Notes: generated from the sequence alone by a model not told the origin. A DNA stretch of 23,019 nt from Streptomyces sp. NBC_00654 (GCF_026341775.1 NZ_JAPEOB010000012.1:1-23019); one strand, 5' to 3'; shown: positions 15,611-23,019, counted from the first letter of the stretch. Translations and numbers: made by a program.

Positions 15611-16528
15611 TCATGTCGAGGTCGTGAGTGTGTTGTTCGCAGGCGGAGGCCCTACGGTGGCGTGGCGCCAGGGGGCTTCAGGGTCGGCGAGGGTGTCGAG
15701 CATCAGCTCGCACCAGGTGGAGGCGGTGCCGACGGCGAAGCGGGCGTGCCGGGGTCCGAGCCCGGTCGGGGCGGCCAGCCGCCCGTGGCCGGTTCCGTAC
15801 CGGTTGCGTAGTTCCGCGACGCCTATGGCAGCGGAGGACAGGGCTCCCAGGATCTTTTTGATGCTGTTGGCGTTGTCCGGGCTGGTGCCGTGGCGTGCGG
15901 GAGGCAGTGCCGCAGGGTGGAGGTGGAGTGCTTGCTGCGCCTGCTTGATCAGGGCGGGCAGGTCCTGGCGTTCGTCTACCGGGAGGTTCCGCTTGAGGAG
16001 TACGAGCTTGGCGGTTGCCTCGATGAGCTGCTTGGCGGCTCCGATGGCGTCGTCGGGGTACTCGGCCCCGAACCTGCGGACCCGCTCCAGTTCGGCGTGG
16101 ATACCCGATGCCTCCGTCAGGGCGTCGACGTGGATGGTCAGGTGGGCAACGCGCGCCGTGTGCAGGCGCAGCTCGTCGTCCAGGCGGCAGCCGTCGCGCG
16201 CGAACGCCTCCCGCAGTTCCGTCACCGTGTCGGCAGGCAGGCCGTCTTCGCCGTACTTGCGGTTCTCCCGGTCAAGGCGGCGCAGCATGCTCTCGAACAC
16301 CCGCAGGGCCCGGGTCACGTGGTCTGCGTCGGTCCAGTCGACGGAGGCGGCGTAGGCGTCGAAGAGCTGCTTGCGGACGCCGCCCTCGCCCTGTGTGACG
16401 TCGGGGTGTTGCGTGAAGTGCTCGTTCTCCCAGTACTCAGCGATCGCCCCTGCCGCGAGAGTGCTCATCAGTGCCCGGACGGCGTTGCGGGCGGTCCGGG
16501 AGAGCAGTTCACGATCGGGGCTGGCCAT
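15611..16528 (-). CDS. Abortive-infection (Abi_C-type) family protein
   Basis: A 305-residue protein starting at ATG 16528 (no strong ribosome site seen). The C-terminal region has the pattern of the abortive infection C-terminal domain: SIKKILGALSSAAIGVAELR, then RNRYGTGHGR (241-250), then RHARFAVGTASTWCELMLDT. The R-N-x-x-G-x-x-H-G core resembles HEPN-like RNase motifs, so an RNA-cleaving or toxin-like action in phage defence is plausible. The N-terminal 150 residues are helical and charged, including YWENEHF, and may sense infection or hold the toxin in check. It lies 117 bases after the P-loop kinase on the same strand. The target is unknown. Confidence 0.75.
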   Translation of the reverse strand: MASPDRELLSRTARNAVRALMSTLAAGAIAEYWENEHFTQHPDVTQGEGGVRKQLFDAYAASVDWTDADHVTRALRVFESMLRRLDRENRKYGEDGLPADTVTELREAFARDGCRLDDELRLHTARVAHLTIHVDALTEASGIHAELERVRRFGAEYPDDAIGAAKQLIEATAKLVLLKRNLPVDERQDLPALIKQAQQALHLHPAALPPARHGTSPDNANSIKKILGALSSAAIGVAELRNRYGTGHGRLAAPTGLGPRHARFAVGTASTWCELMLDTLADPEAPWRHATVGPPPANNTLTTST

Positions 16529-16645
16529 AGGGGCAGATTACGGGGCTGGTGTACGGGACACCCTGGATTTTTGCCTTCTTCACCTGTGCTGGCGTCGACT
16601 GCGGCCGCCCTTGACTGACCGCTGCACGAGCGGCGCGTCACCTGG

Positions 16646-17160
16646 TCAGCGGTCGATGGGGAGGACCCGGTCCAGACCGGTTTCGCGCATGATCTGCCTG
16701 ATGGAGTCGTCCAGACTGTTGCCCGCGCTGATGACCGTCTCGGAGGCATCGGGCAGCAAGTCCTTCTCGGCATCGGCCTTCGTGGCGTGCCGGAGCAGCG
16801 TCTGCGCGTACGGCACGTCGAGGTAGTAGCAGCGCGAAACGCCTTGGTGGGCACGCACCAGATCCCGGAGCATCCCGCCGTAGCGGTCGGCATACAGGAT
16901 GCCTTCGACGACGACGTGGAAACCGTGGTCCAGTGCGTAGCGGGCGGTCAGGTCGATCAGGCCGATGTTGGTGGCGCCGGGCCGGTCGCGTTCGCGTAGC
17001 ACGGTGCGGCGGAGATTGTCCTGGGCGACGATGGCGAGGTTGCGCCCGAACTTCTCGCGCAGGCCGGCTGCGATGGAGGACTTACCGGAGGCGCTGTTGC
17101 CGCGACCACGATCAGGCGGGTGTCCGGTGTTCCCACCGTGCCCGGCGGGGCCTGCGTCAC
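16646..17160 (-). pseudogene. Small P-loop kinase (AAA_33/zeta-toxin-like), one frameshift
   Basis: GTG 17160 overlaps the stop of the upstream gene (GTGA). The first residues read MTQAPPGTVGTPDTRLIVV. Then one base appears to be missing near 17105. In the next frame the protein continues RGNSASGKSSIAAGLREKFG with Walker A GNSASGKS (17078-17101), then DNLRRTVLRERD, HVVVEGIL (Walker B-like region), YYLDVPY and the end at 16646. Repaired length is about 171 residues, normal for small nucleotide or sugar kinases and zeta-type kinases. Everything after the shift, including Walker A, is clean, so a sequencing slip is as likely as a real mutation. Confidence 0.7.
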
Positions 17161-17969
17161 GTGTCGTCGCCCGCGAAGCTCACCTCCATGCGGTTCTCGT
17201 GGAAGTGCTCCCAGTCCATGACCAGGCGGAAACGGCGGTGGGCCTCCAGGCGCTCCGCGTCGGCCGGCTCCTGGCCGCGCTGCACGCGGGCGTCGCCATC
17301 CTCCACGAGCTCCGCGACCGCGATGCGGACGTCCTCGGCGGGCAGGCCGGTGGCGGCCGCCAGGCGGTCCAGGGATGTAAGGAGCTCCTGCGGTTCACCC
17401 AGATCGTCGACCAGGTGGTTGATAAGGGTATTGACGAGCGGGCCGGTGCGCAGCTTCCAGCGGATCTTGTCCAGCCGCTGGGTGAGTTCGGCGTCCAGGG
17501 GCAGCAGGTCGCCGGGGAGCGGGAGGGCTGCGGACATCGACCACCGGGTGCCGTCCGGTGTTTCCTCACGGCGGGCCATGCCCCATGTCAGGTAGAGCTC
17601 GGACAGGTCCCGCACGGTGGTGGGCACAGGGTAGCCAGCGGCCGAGAGCATGGTGCCGAACTGCTCCCAGCGGGCCGCCTCGCACGCCTCGCGGCCTTCC
17701 GGCGCTTCGTCGTAGTCCCACTCCTCGTCCGGCCACGAGAAGGTGAGCGCGCCGTCGAGGTCGCCGCCGATCATGTCCCAGTGGCCGTCGAAGAGCTCCT
17801 GCACCAGGTCGTCCAGCGAGCCGGTGAAGCCGGGCTGGCACGCGGTCCCGATCAGCATGGTCAGGGGGAAGCCCTGGCGGGGCAGGACGTGGTCCCAGCC
17901 CGAGACGAACCAGTCGTTGTGCATCGCCAGGTCCCGGCGCGGGCCGGGCACCGTTGAGTTGTCAGTCAT
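17157..17969 (-). CDS. Conserved actinomycete hypothetical protein (possibly DUF6042)
   Basis: About 270 residues from ATG 17969, with GGAGGAAGAG upstream. It is soluble and rich in Asp, Glu and Trp: HNDWFVSGWDHVLPRQGFPL, LVQELFDGHWDMIGGDLDGA, LSELYLTWGM. The middle part LPAEDVRIAVAELVEDGDAR looks like a winged-helix or regulator segment. The general look recalls Streptomyces proteins called DUF6042, but I cannot confirm that. The stop overlaps the kinase start by 4 bases, so the two are co-translated. It follows the 208-residue gene by 45 bases. Confidence 0.7.
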   Translation of the reverse strand: MTDNSTVPGPRRDLAMHNDWFVSGWDHVLPRQGFPLTMLIGTACQPGFTGSLDDLVQELFDGHWDMIGGDLDGALTFSWPDEEWDYDEAPEGREACEAARWEQFGTMLSAAGYPVPTTVRDLSELYLTWGMARREETPDGTRWSMSAALPLPGDLLPLDAELTQRLDKIRWKLRTGPLVNTLINHLVDDLGEPQELLTSLDRLAAATGLPAEDVRIAVAELVEDGDARVQRGQEPADAERLEAHRRFRLVMDWEHFHENRMEVSFAGDDT

Positions 17970-18014
17970 CCGCAGCTCTTCCTCCAAAACGGTCCAACGC
18001 TCGCAGCGTACGCA

Positions 18015-18641
18015 CTACGCCGCGGCACTCCTGCACGGCCGTCCCACCCAGGCCTGATGCTCCGGGGCGACGTGTAGCTGCTCGCGGAGGCGTCCGCGCA
18101 GGACACCGACGCGCGTGCGGCCCTCCAGGACCTGCAGTCCGCTGTCCGGCGGGTCCAGCAGGCTTCGATCGAGGAGGAGCGGCGCTCGCAGCCACGTCCC
18201 GTGTTCTGCCCAGTACCGGCCGATCTGCGGGGGCCGGACCTTGACCCAGTGCACCGGATTTTCAGCGAAGTGCTCAACACAGCCGGCGTCGGACTCGCCT
18301 GTCGGCATGGTGCAGAAGTCCCCGGCCGGGATCGGCTCCAGCTGCCAGGTGACGTTGCACAGCTCGAGGTCGCTGTAGTCGGCCAAGAAGTGGGCACCGT
18401 GGTCGAAGAGGAACTGCTCTACGACGTCGTCTGGCCACTGCAGCGGGGCCAGTTCCGGGTCGGCGCTGAACTGGGCGTAGGTGTAGCTGAAGCCGCTGGC
18501 CTGGCGTCGGGCGAACAGTGGGCTGAGGTCGCTGAACTTCATGCCGTCAGATGTACAGGTAGTTCCGGGCTTTGTTCCCCCGCTCCCCATCTCGTGTACC
18601 AGGCCCTGGAGGTCAGAGAGCACGAGGTGGGTGCCGCTCAT
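18015..18641 (-). CDS. Hypothetical protein in the HExxH operon (208 aa)
   Basis: Starts at ATG 18641 with GGAGGG 6-8 bases upstream and overlaps the preceding stop (ATGA, 18638-18641). It begins MSGTHLVLSDLQGLVHEMGS. Middle: WPDDVVEQFLFDHGAHFLAD and YSDLELCNVTWQLEPI. C-terminus: LRAPLLLDRSLLDPPDSGLQ, then VLEGRTRVGVLRGRL and VAPEHQAWVGR. The L-Q-V-L-E-G-R-T-R-V-G stretch is like the ParB/sulfiredoxin-type G-x-x-R core, but this is only a weak resemblance. The open frame extends far upstream of this start as chance coding. A role in the peptide pathway is inferred from position only. Confidence 0.72.
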   Translation of the reverse strand: MSGTHLVLSDLQGLVHEMGSGGTKPGTTCTSDGMKFSDLSPLFARRQASGFSYTYAQFSADPELAPLQWPDDVVEQFLFDHGAHFLADYSDLELCNVTWQLEPIPAGDFCTMPTGESDAGCVEHFAENPVHWVKVRPPQIGRYWAEHGTWLRAPLLLDRSLLDPPDSGLQVLEGRTRVGVLRGRLREQLHVAPEHQAWVGRPCRSAAA

Positions 18642-18823
18642 CGAGTGCCCTCCGCGTCGTCCTGGTCGTGGTCGCCGGTAGTGGCGTCCAAGGCATGGGC
18701 GGCGAGGAAGCGGGCGTAGCCGCGGATGGCGCGCTCCAACAGCGCCGGGGAGGGTCGGCCGAAGTCGGGCGGCTGAAGGCCGGGGCCTTGGGGTGCGGGG
18801 ACGGCGGGTGGGGGTGCGTTCAT
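18638..18823 (-). CDS. Small hypothetical protein in the HExxH operon (61 aa)
   Basis: Starts at ATG 18823, overlapping the HExxH gene's stop (ATGA, 18820-18823), and itself ends in an ATGA overlap with the next gene. The N-terminus is Pro-rich (MNAPPPAVPAPQGPGLQPPD), followed by an amphipathic helix LERAIRGYARFLAAHAL and an acidic tail. The size fits a partner or recognition protein, or a second precursor-like peptide. Double overlap with both neighbours argues for a stoichiometric link. The function is unknown. Confidence 0.6.
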   Translation of the reverse strand: MNAPPPAVPAPQGPGLQPPDFGRPSPALLERAIRGYARFLAAHALDATTGDHDQDDAEGTR

Positions 18824-19818
18824 GAGCACCGTCGCCGTTGCTGGGGAGCGGAGCTCCAGGTGCGGGGCGGCTGGGCGGAGCCGAGCGGGTCCTCGAAGCT
18901 GAGGATGGCGTGCGGTTCACAGTTTGAGGGCTCTGCGTGAACGGCGCGGAGCCGCGCTCGCAGCGTGGGGTCGGTGACCAGGGTGAGCGCGCGGGTGTGG
19001 TCTGCGGCTGTGGTGGCGAGAAGGTCACGCTGCTGTTCCAGGTAGGCGGTCAGGAAGTCGTGGGTGGGTCCGTTGGTGTCCGGGAGGATGCGGGCGGTGT
19101 AGATCATGGTGAGGGGGAAGGCCCAGCAGGCGTGGAGGAAGCCGAAGGCCGGGCGCCTCGTCTTCCTCCACGGGGAGTAGAACTCCGTCTTTTCGCTGAT
19201 CTTGCAGGCGGTGGCGGTCAGGGCATCGTTGAGCCAGTTGTGGCCGGCCTCGTGGATGAGGTCGCGGCCCAGTACGGCGGGGTCGCCGACGTGGTCGCAG
19301 AAGACGGTGCCGGGAAGCCTGGTGATGGACCAGCTGATGAGGGTGTCGCCCAGGTTCTTGCGCCGCAGGAGGCAGGCGACGACGGCGTGGTCGGCCAGGA
19401 GGTCGGCGAACCCGGCCCGGGCGCCCATGGCGTACGCGGTGGCGGCCAGTTCCTGTTGTTCCCCCGGGGCGGCGGCGGTGTCGGGGCCCAGGAGGTAGTA
19501 GGGGGTCTCCGAGAGTGGGGAGCGGAGCATGCCGTCCGGGTCCGGGGCGACCACGATGCGCGGCCCGACGACGGTGGGCGTGGTCAGCGCCGACGCGTTG
19601 GCGTCGGGGTGGGCGCGGTACCAGTCGAAGGTGGCGGTGTCCTTGGCGCGCGCGGCGGTTTCGGCGCCTTCGAGGGCGTGGTGGGCCAGGCAGTAGATGG
19701 TGGCCGTACTGCGCGCGGGGGCGCTGCCGGCCTGGAGGACGGTGTGGATCTGGCTGGTTCGGTCCCGGTGCAGGTCCTGGACCGGGGCGAGGGCGAAGTC
19801 GATGGCGGGCATGAGCAC
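18820..19818 (-). CDS. HExxH-type putative peptide-modifying enzyme (alpha-ketoglutarate HExxH hydroxylase family)
   Basis: A 332-residue protein. GTG 19818 has AAGGA 6 bases upstream; the in-frame ATG 19812 is the alternative. The core is DLIHEAGHNWLNDAL with HEAGH at 189-193, followed by FYSPWRKTRRPAFGFLHACWAF (Y214, W217, R218, H229). The combination HExxH, then Y-x-P-W-R, R-P and a third His is what I know from the mod_HExxH family, first found next to peptide natural-product genes and later shown to include iron/alpha-ketoglutarate-dependent beta-hydroxylases of precursor peptides rather than proteases. No signal peptide, so cytoplasmic. A candidate precursor gene lies directly upstream behind a hairpin. 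The family call is fairly sure; substrate and reaction are inferred. Confidence 0.78.
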   Translation of the reverse strand: MLMPAIDFALAPVQDLHRDRTSQIHTVLQAGSAPARSTATIYCLAHHALEGAETAARAKDTATFDWYRAHPDANASALTTPTVVGPRIVVAPDPDGMLRSPLSETPYYLLGPDTAAAPGEQQELAATAYAMGARAGFADLLADHAVVACLLRRKNLGDTLISWSITRLPGTVFCDHVGDPAVLGRDLIHEAGHNWLNDALTATACKISEKTEFYSPWRKTRRPAFGFLHACWAFPLTMIYTARILPDTNGPTHDFLTAYLEQQRDLLATTAADHTRALTLVTDPTLRARLRAVHAEPSNCEPHAILSFEDPLGSAQPPRTWSSAPQQRRRCS

Positions 19819-19843
19819 GAGAGGTCCTTCCGACGGGGCTGGG

Positions 19844-19876
19844 CCTGGGGCCGGACCCGGCGGGTCCGGCCCCAGG
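19844..19876 (-). terminator. Hairpin attenuator between candidate precursor and HExxH enzyme
   Basis: Perfect 15-bp GC-rich stem (19844-19858 with 19862-19876) and a 3-base loop, 41 bases after the peptide gene's stop and 25 bases before the enzyme's start. Stem-loops at this place in RiPP operons lower enzyme expression relative to precursor. Confidence 0.75.
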
Positions 19877-19917
19877 CGGTGCTCACCGGCAGTTCACCGC
19901 CGGCGCGGTGGTGCCGC

Positions 19918-20097
19918 TCAGGCGTGGCTGCCCATGGCGGGCTCGGCCGCCTCGGTGGTCGTCCAGCCCTCGGCGGAGATGCTGGAGGTGTGGGCGGTGG
20001 CGCGGACGGTCTCGTCCTCGCCGCGCAGCTCGCCGACGGCGTTGAGGAACTCGTTGATCCGGTAGCGCGGCCGGCTTGCCGAGGAGCCCAAGGTCAC
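19918..20097 (-). CDS. Candidate ribosomal peptide precursor (59 aa)
   Basis: From GTG 20097 the frame gives 59 residues: a short start, RYRINEFLNAVGEL (leader-like amphipathic helix, about 11-24), acidic RGEDETVRA, then a Ser/Thr-rich C-terminus AHTSSISAEGWTTTEAAEPA with His36 and the end MGSHA. Length, helical leader, Ser/Thr/His-bearing tail, absence of cysteines and position before an attenuator and a HExxH enzyme all suit a RiPP precursor. No Shine-Dalgarno sequence is visible before the GTG. The frame stays open further up, opposite the recombinase gene, so the true start may have been lost at the junction near 20070-20110. Not matched to a known precursor family. Confidence 0.5.
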   Translation of the reverse strand: MTLGSSASRPRYRINEFLNAVGELRGEDETVRATAHTSSISAEGWTTTEAAEPAMGSHA

Positions 20098-21853
20098 GCG
20101 GCACGGACCGACCACCCTGACCCGCTCCGCCGAGCTGGACGAGAAGGTCGGGAAGTGGCTGGCCGATCCCGCCCATACGGTCCCGGTCCACGCGAACAGC
20201 TGGAACCGGGCCGAGGCCGGGGCGCCCGTCTGGACCACCCTGAGCCAGTTGATCACGGACGGGGCCAGTGCCTGCCTCTTCGGCCGCGGAAACCACGTCA
20301 ACGGCCGCCAGCAAGCCCGCCGGGACATGGTCTTGGAGGCCAGCGCCGAAGGAAAAGTACAGCCGATCGCGGGACGTGACGGGATCACGGCGACGAGCGG
20401 GCAGATCTACGTCCCGCGCTCGCGTCGCCCCCAGGGACGCACGGTCAGGGAACTCGACCAGGTGCTGGCCGACTGGCTAGCCGTTTCCGGCAACCGGGTC
20501 CCGGTCCGGGCCCGGGACGACGCCGCCGGCGCTGCGGGCACCCCCGTCTATGGCATCCTCGCCCGGCACGTCTTCCAGCGGGGCAAAGCTGATCTCTTCG
20601 CGCACTCGGCCACCGGTCTCCGGCGTCGGGCGATGGTTGCCGAGGCGGTCGCCGCGGGCCGGGTGACCCCCGTCACCGGCGAGGCACCTCATCGCTACCT
20701 CACGATCGACTGTCCCGGATTCGCCCTGGTCACTGGCCCGGACGGCGAACCGAAGCCCTGGCGGACGACCATTACCCGCCGCGAGCTCGGTGACGAACTG
20801 AGGATGATCAGAGCCGCCTGCTACACATTCGTCGCGGGACTGAGTCTGATGCGGGACAGTGAGGTTCAGGAGATCGAACGCGGGGCTCTGACCACCTACT
20901 TCGGGTCGCCTGCCATCGTCTCCCGCAAGATCAAACGCGACCCCTCCCAGCCCGAGCTGTTCTGGTGGGTCATCGAGCCGGTCGCCGAAGCCCTCGCCGT
21001 CGCCGAGCGGCTGTCCTGGCACACGTCCCACCTCTTCGCGACCCTGCGGCCGCCGACCGGCAAGCAGCTGGTCGGGCGCCGGGGCATCGAGGCCGCCGAC
21101 GACATCGACTTCTTCATCGAGCACGTCAACGCGGACCGCGACCGCACCGGGCTCCCAGAGATCCCCCTCGCGCACGTCCGTCCGCACATGTTCCGGAGAA
21201 CCATGTCGATCATCACCAGCCGTGAACCGGACTCCGAGATCGCCCTTGGACTGCAGCTGAAACACGCCGCCCGGCGGGCCCTCGCGAACCGCACCACCAT
21301 GGACTACGGGCAGATGGATGCGAAATGGGCCAAGGAGTTCGACCACGAGCTGGAGTGGGCGGCCGCCCGCAAGCTGGTCGACCTGCTCAAGGCCCGCCGC
21401 GACGGCGAAGCCGTCGCGGTCGGCCCCGGCGCCGTCCGCTTCCATGCCCGGCTGGACAACGTCATCGACACTCTGGCCACCGACACGCACCTGCGGGCCC
21501 AGGTCGCTGACGAACGGGCCCAAGTCGCCCTGCTTCACGCCGAGTTTCCCGACCTTCACCTGGGCACTCTCAATCACTGCATGTGGGACGCGGGACAGGC
21601 CGAGTGCCAGAACAGCCTGCCCCCCGATCAGCGAGGCTCCGCCCCGCTGATCGGGGCCTGCAAGCCGGCCCGCTGCCGCAACTCCACTGTCACCAGCGCA
21701 CACGCGCCGATCTGGCTCGCCGAGGAAGAAGACCTGATCGCGATGTCCAAGGACCGCCGCCTAGCCTCGCCCCGCCGTGAAGCCGTGCTGATCGAAATCG
21801 CCGACGTCCAGCGGATCACCCGCGCGTTCAAGGACCAGAAGGGCAGCCACTGA
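20066..21853 (+). pseudogene. Site-specific tyrosine recombinase, 5' end missing
   Basis: The frame is open from just after TAG 20063 to TGA 21853, yet the first possible start is TTG 20249, in the middle of a conserved module. Two related N-terminal modules are seen: ELDEKVGKWLADPAHTVPVH (about 20127-20186) and ELDQVLADWLAVSGNRVPVR (about 20451-20510). Each is followed by a region ending in EGKVQPI or AGRVTPV. The catalytic half has LMRDSEVQEIE (box I Arg), HVRPHMFRRT (box II H-x-x-R) and TTMDYGQM with the probable nucleophilic Tyr (about 21303). A long C-terminal tail with Cys and His (LNHCMWDAGQAEC, CKPARC) may bind zinc. This is the class of large Streptomyces recombinases that work with a small partner. 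The catalytic part is intact, so function is possible if translation starts internally. Confidence 0.75.
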
Positions 21854-22251
21854 TGCCGGTCTCCGCCGCGACGGCCACCAAGCTGCAGGAGGCCATGCAG
21901 CGGCTTCTCGCAGGTGAGCCCATCCGCACCGACGGGGCACTGACCAAGGAGAATCTGGCCCGCGAGGCCGGGGTCAGCCACGCGACCGTCCACCGGGCCG
22001 AGAACATCCTCGCCGAGTGGCATGCCAAGGTCCCACGCCAAGTCCTTCGAACCCCGGGCGAAGTCCGCCGAGACGAAGACATCGATGACCTCCGTCGGCA
22101 GCTCCGCGAAGCGAAACAGCAGATCACAGAGTTGAACGGAAAGCTCGACGCCCTCGCCACCGTCACCGCGAACCTCTACCACGAGAACCTTGCCCTGCGA
22201 CGCAAACAAGGACAGAACCCGCGCATCGCAGTCCTCCCGGACGCCGACTGA
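21853..22251 (+). CDS. Small helix-turn-helix / coiled-coil partner of the recombinase
   Basis: A 132-residue protein starting at ATG 21853, overlapping the recombinase stop by one base (TGATG), so translation is coupled. Residues about 30-52 (LTKENLAREAGVSHATVHRA) form a helix-turn-helix, followed by ENILAEW. Residues about 74-118 (DIDDLRRQLREAKQQITELN and on) form a coiled coil. Small proteins of this kind follow large tyrosine recombinases in Tn554-like transposons (TnpC-like) and related actinomycete elements and modulate recombination. That role is inferred from context. Confidence 0.75.
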   Translation: MPVSAATATKLQEAMQRLLAGEPIRTDGALTKENLAREAGVSHATVHRAENILAEWHAKVPRQVLRTPGEVRRDEDIDDLRRQLREAKQQITELNGKLDALATVTANLYHENLALRRKQGQNPRIAVLPDAD

Positions 22252-22281
22252 ACACCACGGCCCCCGGCCGCGATTTCAACT

Positions 22282-22480
22282 ACTCCGGCCAAGGGCCTGT
22301 GCCTTCCGCAGCACTCCGGTCTGACTCACCTCGGTGAGGCCGGGGCGAGCCTCCTCGTGCTGATGGCGAAGTCGCGGCACAAGAAACCGGAGAACGTACG
22401 CCGCTACTTCAAGCCGTCCCCGCAGGTGACCGCCGAACTTACGAGCTTGCTCACGCCGGGCGACAACAGCAGGTGGTCGT
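22282..22480 (+). pseudogene. C-terminal fragment of another phage-type integrase
   Basis: In one frame the DNA reads [20 protein letters not shown], then [20 protein letters not shown], then [11 protein letters not shown]. This is the typical end of phage/plasmid tyrosine integrases, with the catalytic Tyr in RRYF. Upstream of about 22300 similarity ends, and no start is present. It belongs to a different recombinase from the intact gene at 20066-21853, so it is the remnant of another element. Confidence 0.75.
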
Positions 22481-22522
22481 CGGATCTCGAGATCGGCGGT
22501 GCGCATTGTGAGGCCTTTCGCG

Positions 22523-22670
22523 TGGTGCCCTTACGCGGCGATGCTGGAGGTCGGCCGCGCTCAGAAGACCATCTTCGTCGCCCGCTACCTGCGGTTGCGC
22601 GACCTCCAGCGGGAGATCGAGGAGGGCCTGAACGTCATGGAGTCCTCCAACGGCGCCAACTCACCCGCCC
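22523..22670 (+). pseudogene. Fragment of a Tn3-family transposase
   Basis: [34 protein letters not shown] and MESSNGANS match the conserved C-terminal domain of Tn3-type transposases (V-G-R-x-x-K-T, then R-x-x-I-x-x-x-L-N-x-x-E, then N). The domain normally goes on to a G-K-G-G-E block and a further 40 residues, but here the frame changes to unrelated sequence after 22670. Only this piece is left; no terminal inverted repeats are seen. Confidence 0.75.
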
Positions 22671-22820
22671 GACCTTGCTGCGGTCAAGCTTCCGGGTCCC
22701 CGAGTTGCGACGGAAGCCGCCGACCAGCGGTCATCTGAGCGTGCGTGAAGCGTGGGCGAGGTCAGAAGGAGCGGTGGGAAGGAGAAGGAAGCCAGATGGT
22801 CCACCTCCCTCCCGTAGACG

Positions 22821-23019
22821 TCATGTCGCTGCGTTCGCGCTGTCTGGTGAGGCGTCTTCCTTGGAATGCGGCTTCAGGGCGCCCCGCCCCCGCGTACGGT
22901 CTATCTCGCGCCATTCCGGCCGCAGTCCGGCCAGATTCGTGGTGAGGAAGTACGCGGCGCCGCAGGCGAGCAGCACCGGCACGAGTCCTGCAGCGGTCAC
23001 CGCCGCCCCTGCGAGCAGC
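22821..23019 (-). CDS. C-terminal part of a membrane protein, cut by the window edge
   Basis: On the minus strand from the right edge the frame reads [20 protein letters not shown] then [20 protein letters not shown] and ends after SANAAT at TGA 22821-22823. One long hydrophobic segment is followed by a charged cytoplasmic tail. Small Streptomyces plasmid spread and transfer proteins have such a build, but the fragment is too short to name. Confidence 0.6.
   Translation of the reverse strand, partial: LLAGAAVTAAGLVPVLLACGAAYFLTTNLAGLRPEWREIDRTRGRGALKPHSKEDASPDSANAAT

Noticed and set aside
18820..19818. Reading the HEAGH protein as a secreted zinc metalloprotease.
   Set aside because: No signal peptide, and the Y-x-P-W-R and third-His pattern fits the mod_HExxH peptide-modifying family better.
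18937..20379. 480-codon plus-strand frame covering the HExxH gene.
   Set aside because: Gly/Arg/Val-rich shadow of the minus-strand HExxH and peptide genes, which have motifs and ribosome sites.

Overview
The DNA is very GC-rich, uses GTG/TTG starts freely, and encodes typical actinomycete families. It looks like the subtelomeric end of a linear Streptomyces replicon (chromosome or linear plasmid). The decisive signal is a string of telomere-type palindromes at about 4029-4137, followed about 440 bases inward by a helicase gene of the telomere-associated TtrA type.

The window has an unusual architecture. Bases 1 to about 4005 are a mirror image (inverted repeat) of about 4030 to 8910, with the symmetry axis near 4017, exactly where the telomere terminus should lie. 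The right arm carries an intact ttrA-like helicase (4578-7061), a relic ribbon-helix-helix tail, a 5'-truncated methyltransferase and an intact DHA2-type efflux pump. The left arm carries the same items in the same outward order, but riddled with substitutions and small deletions, so every gene in it is destroyed. It is either a low-quality fold-back read of the telomere joined at assembly, which I favour, or a real head-to-head telomere fusion whose left arm has decayed.

Inward from the telomere: efflux pump and divergent TetR regulator (8074-10512); a class I methyltransferase with an NPPW motif (10558-11694); a small hypothetical gene (12151-12501); a stretch of minus-strand genes broken by single-base frameshifts (12573-13974), including an Mrr-like nuclease; a secreted I36-type inhibitor (14488-14868); and an aminoglycoside phosphotransferase fragment (15111-15506).

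From about 20097 down to 15611 the genes lie head-to-tail on the minus strand: a 59-residue candidate RiPP precursor, a perfect 15-bp hairpin, a HExxH enzyme resembling alpha-ketoglutarate-dependent peptide beta-hydroxylases, three uncharacterised proteins, a P-loop kinase (one frameshift) and an Abi_C-type abortive-infection protein. Three of the joints are 4-base start/stop overlaps. This is the best candidate in the window for an undescribed system: a minimal HExxH-modified peptide operon next to a defence-type gene.

The right end is a mobile-element graveyard: a tyrosine recombinase with a duplicated N-terminal module but no visible proper start, its small helix-turn-helix/coiled-coil partner, a second recombinase C-terminus, a Tn3-family transposase fragment, and the end of a membrane protein running off the window. 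No tRNA, rRNA or CRISPR array was seen.
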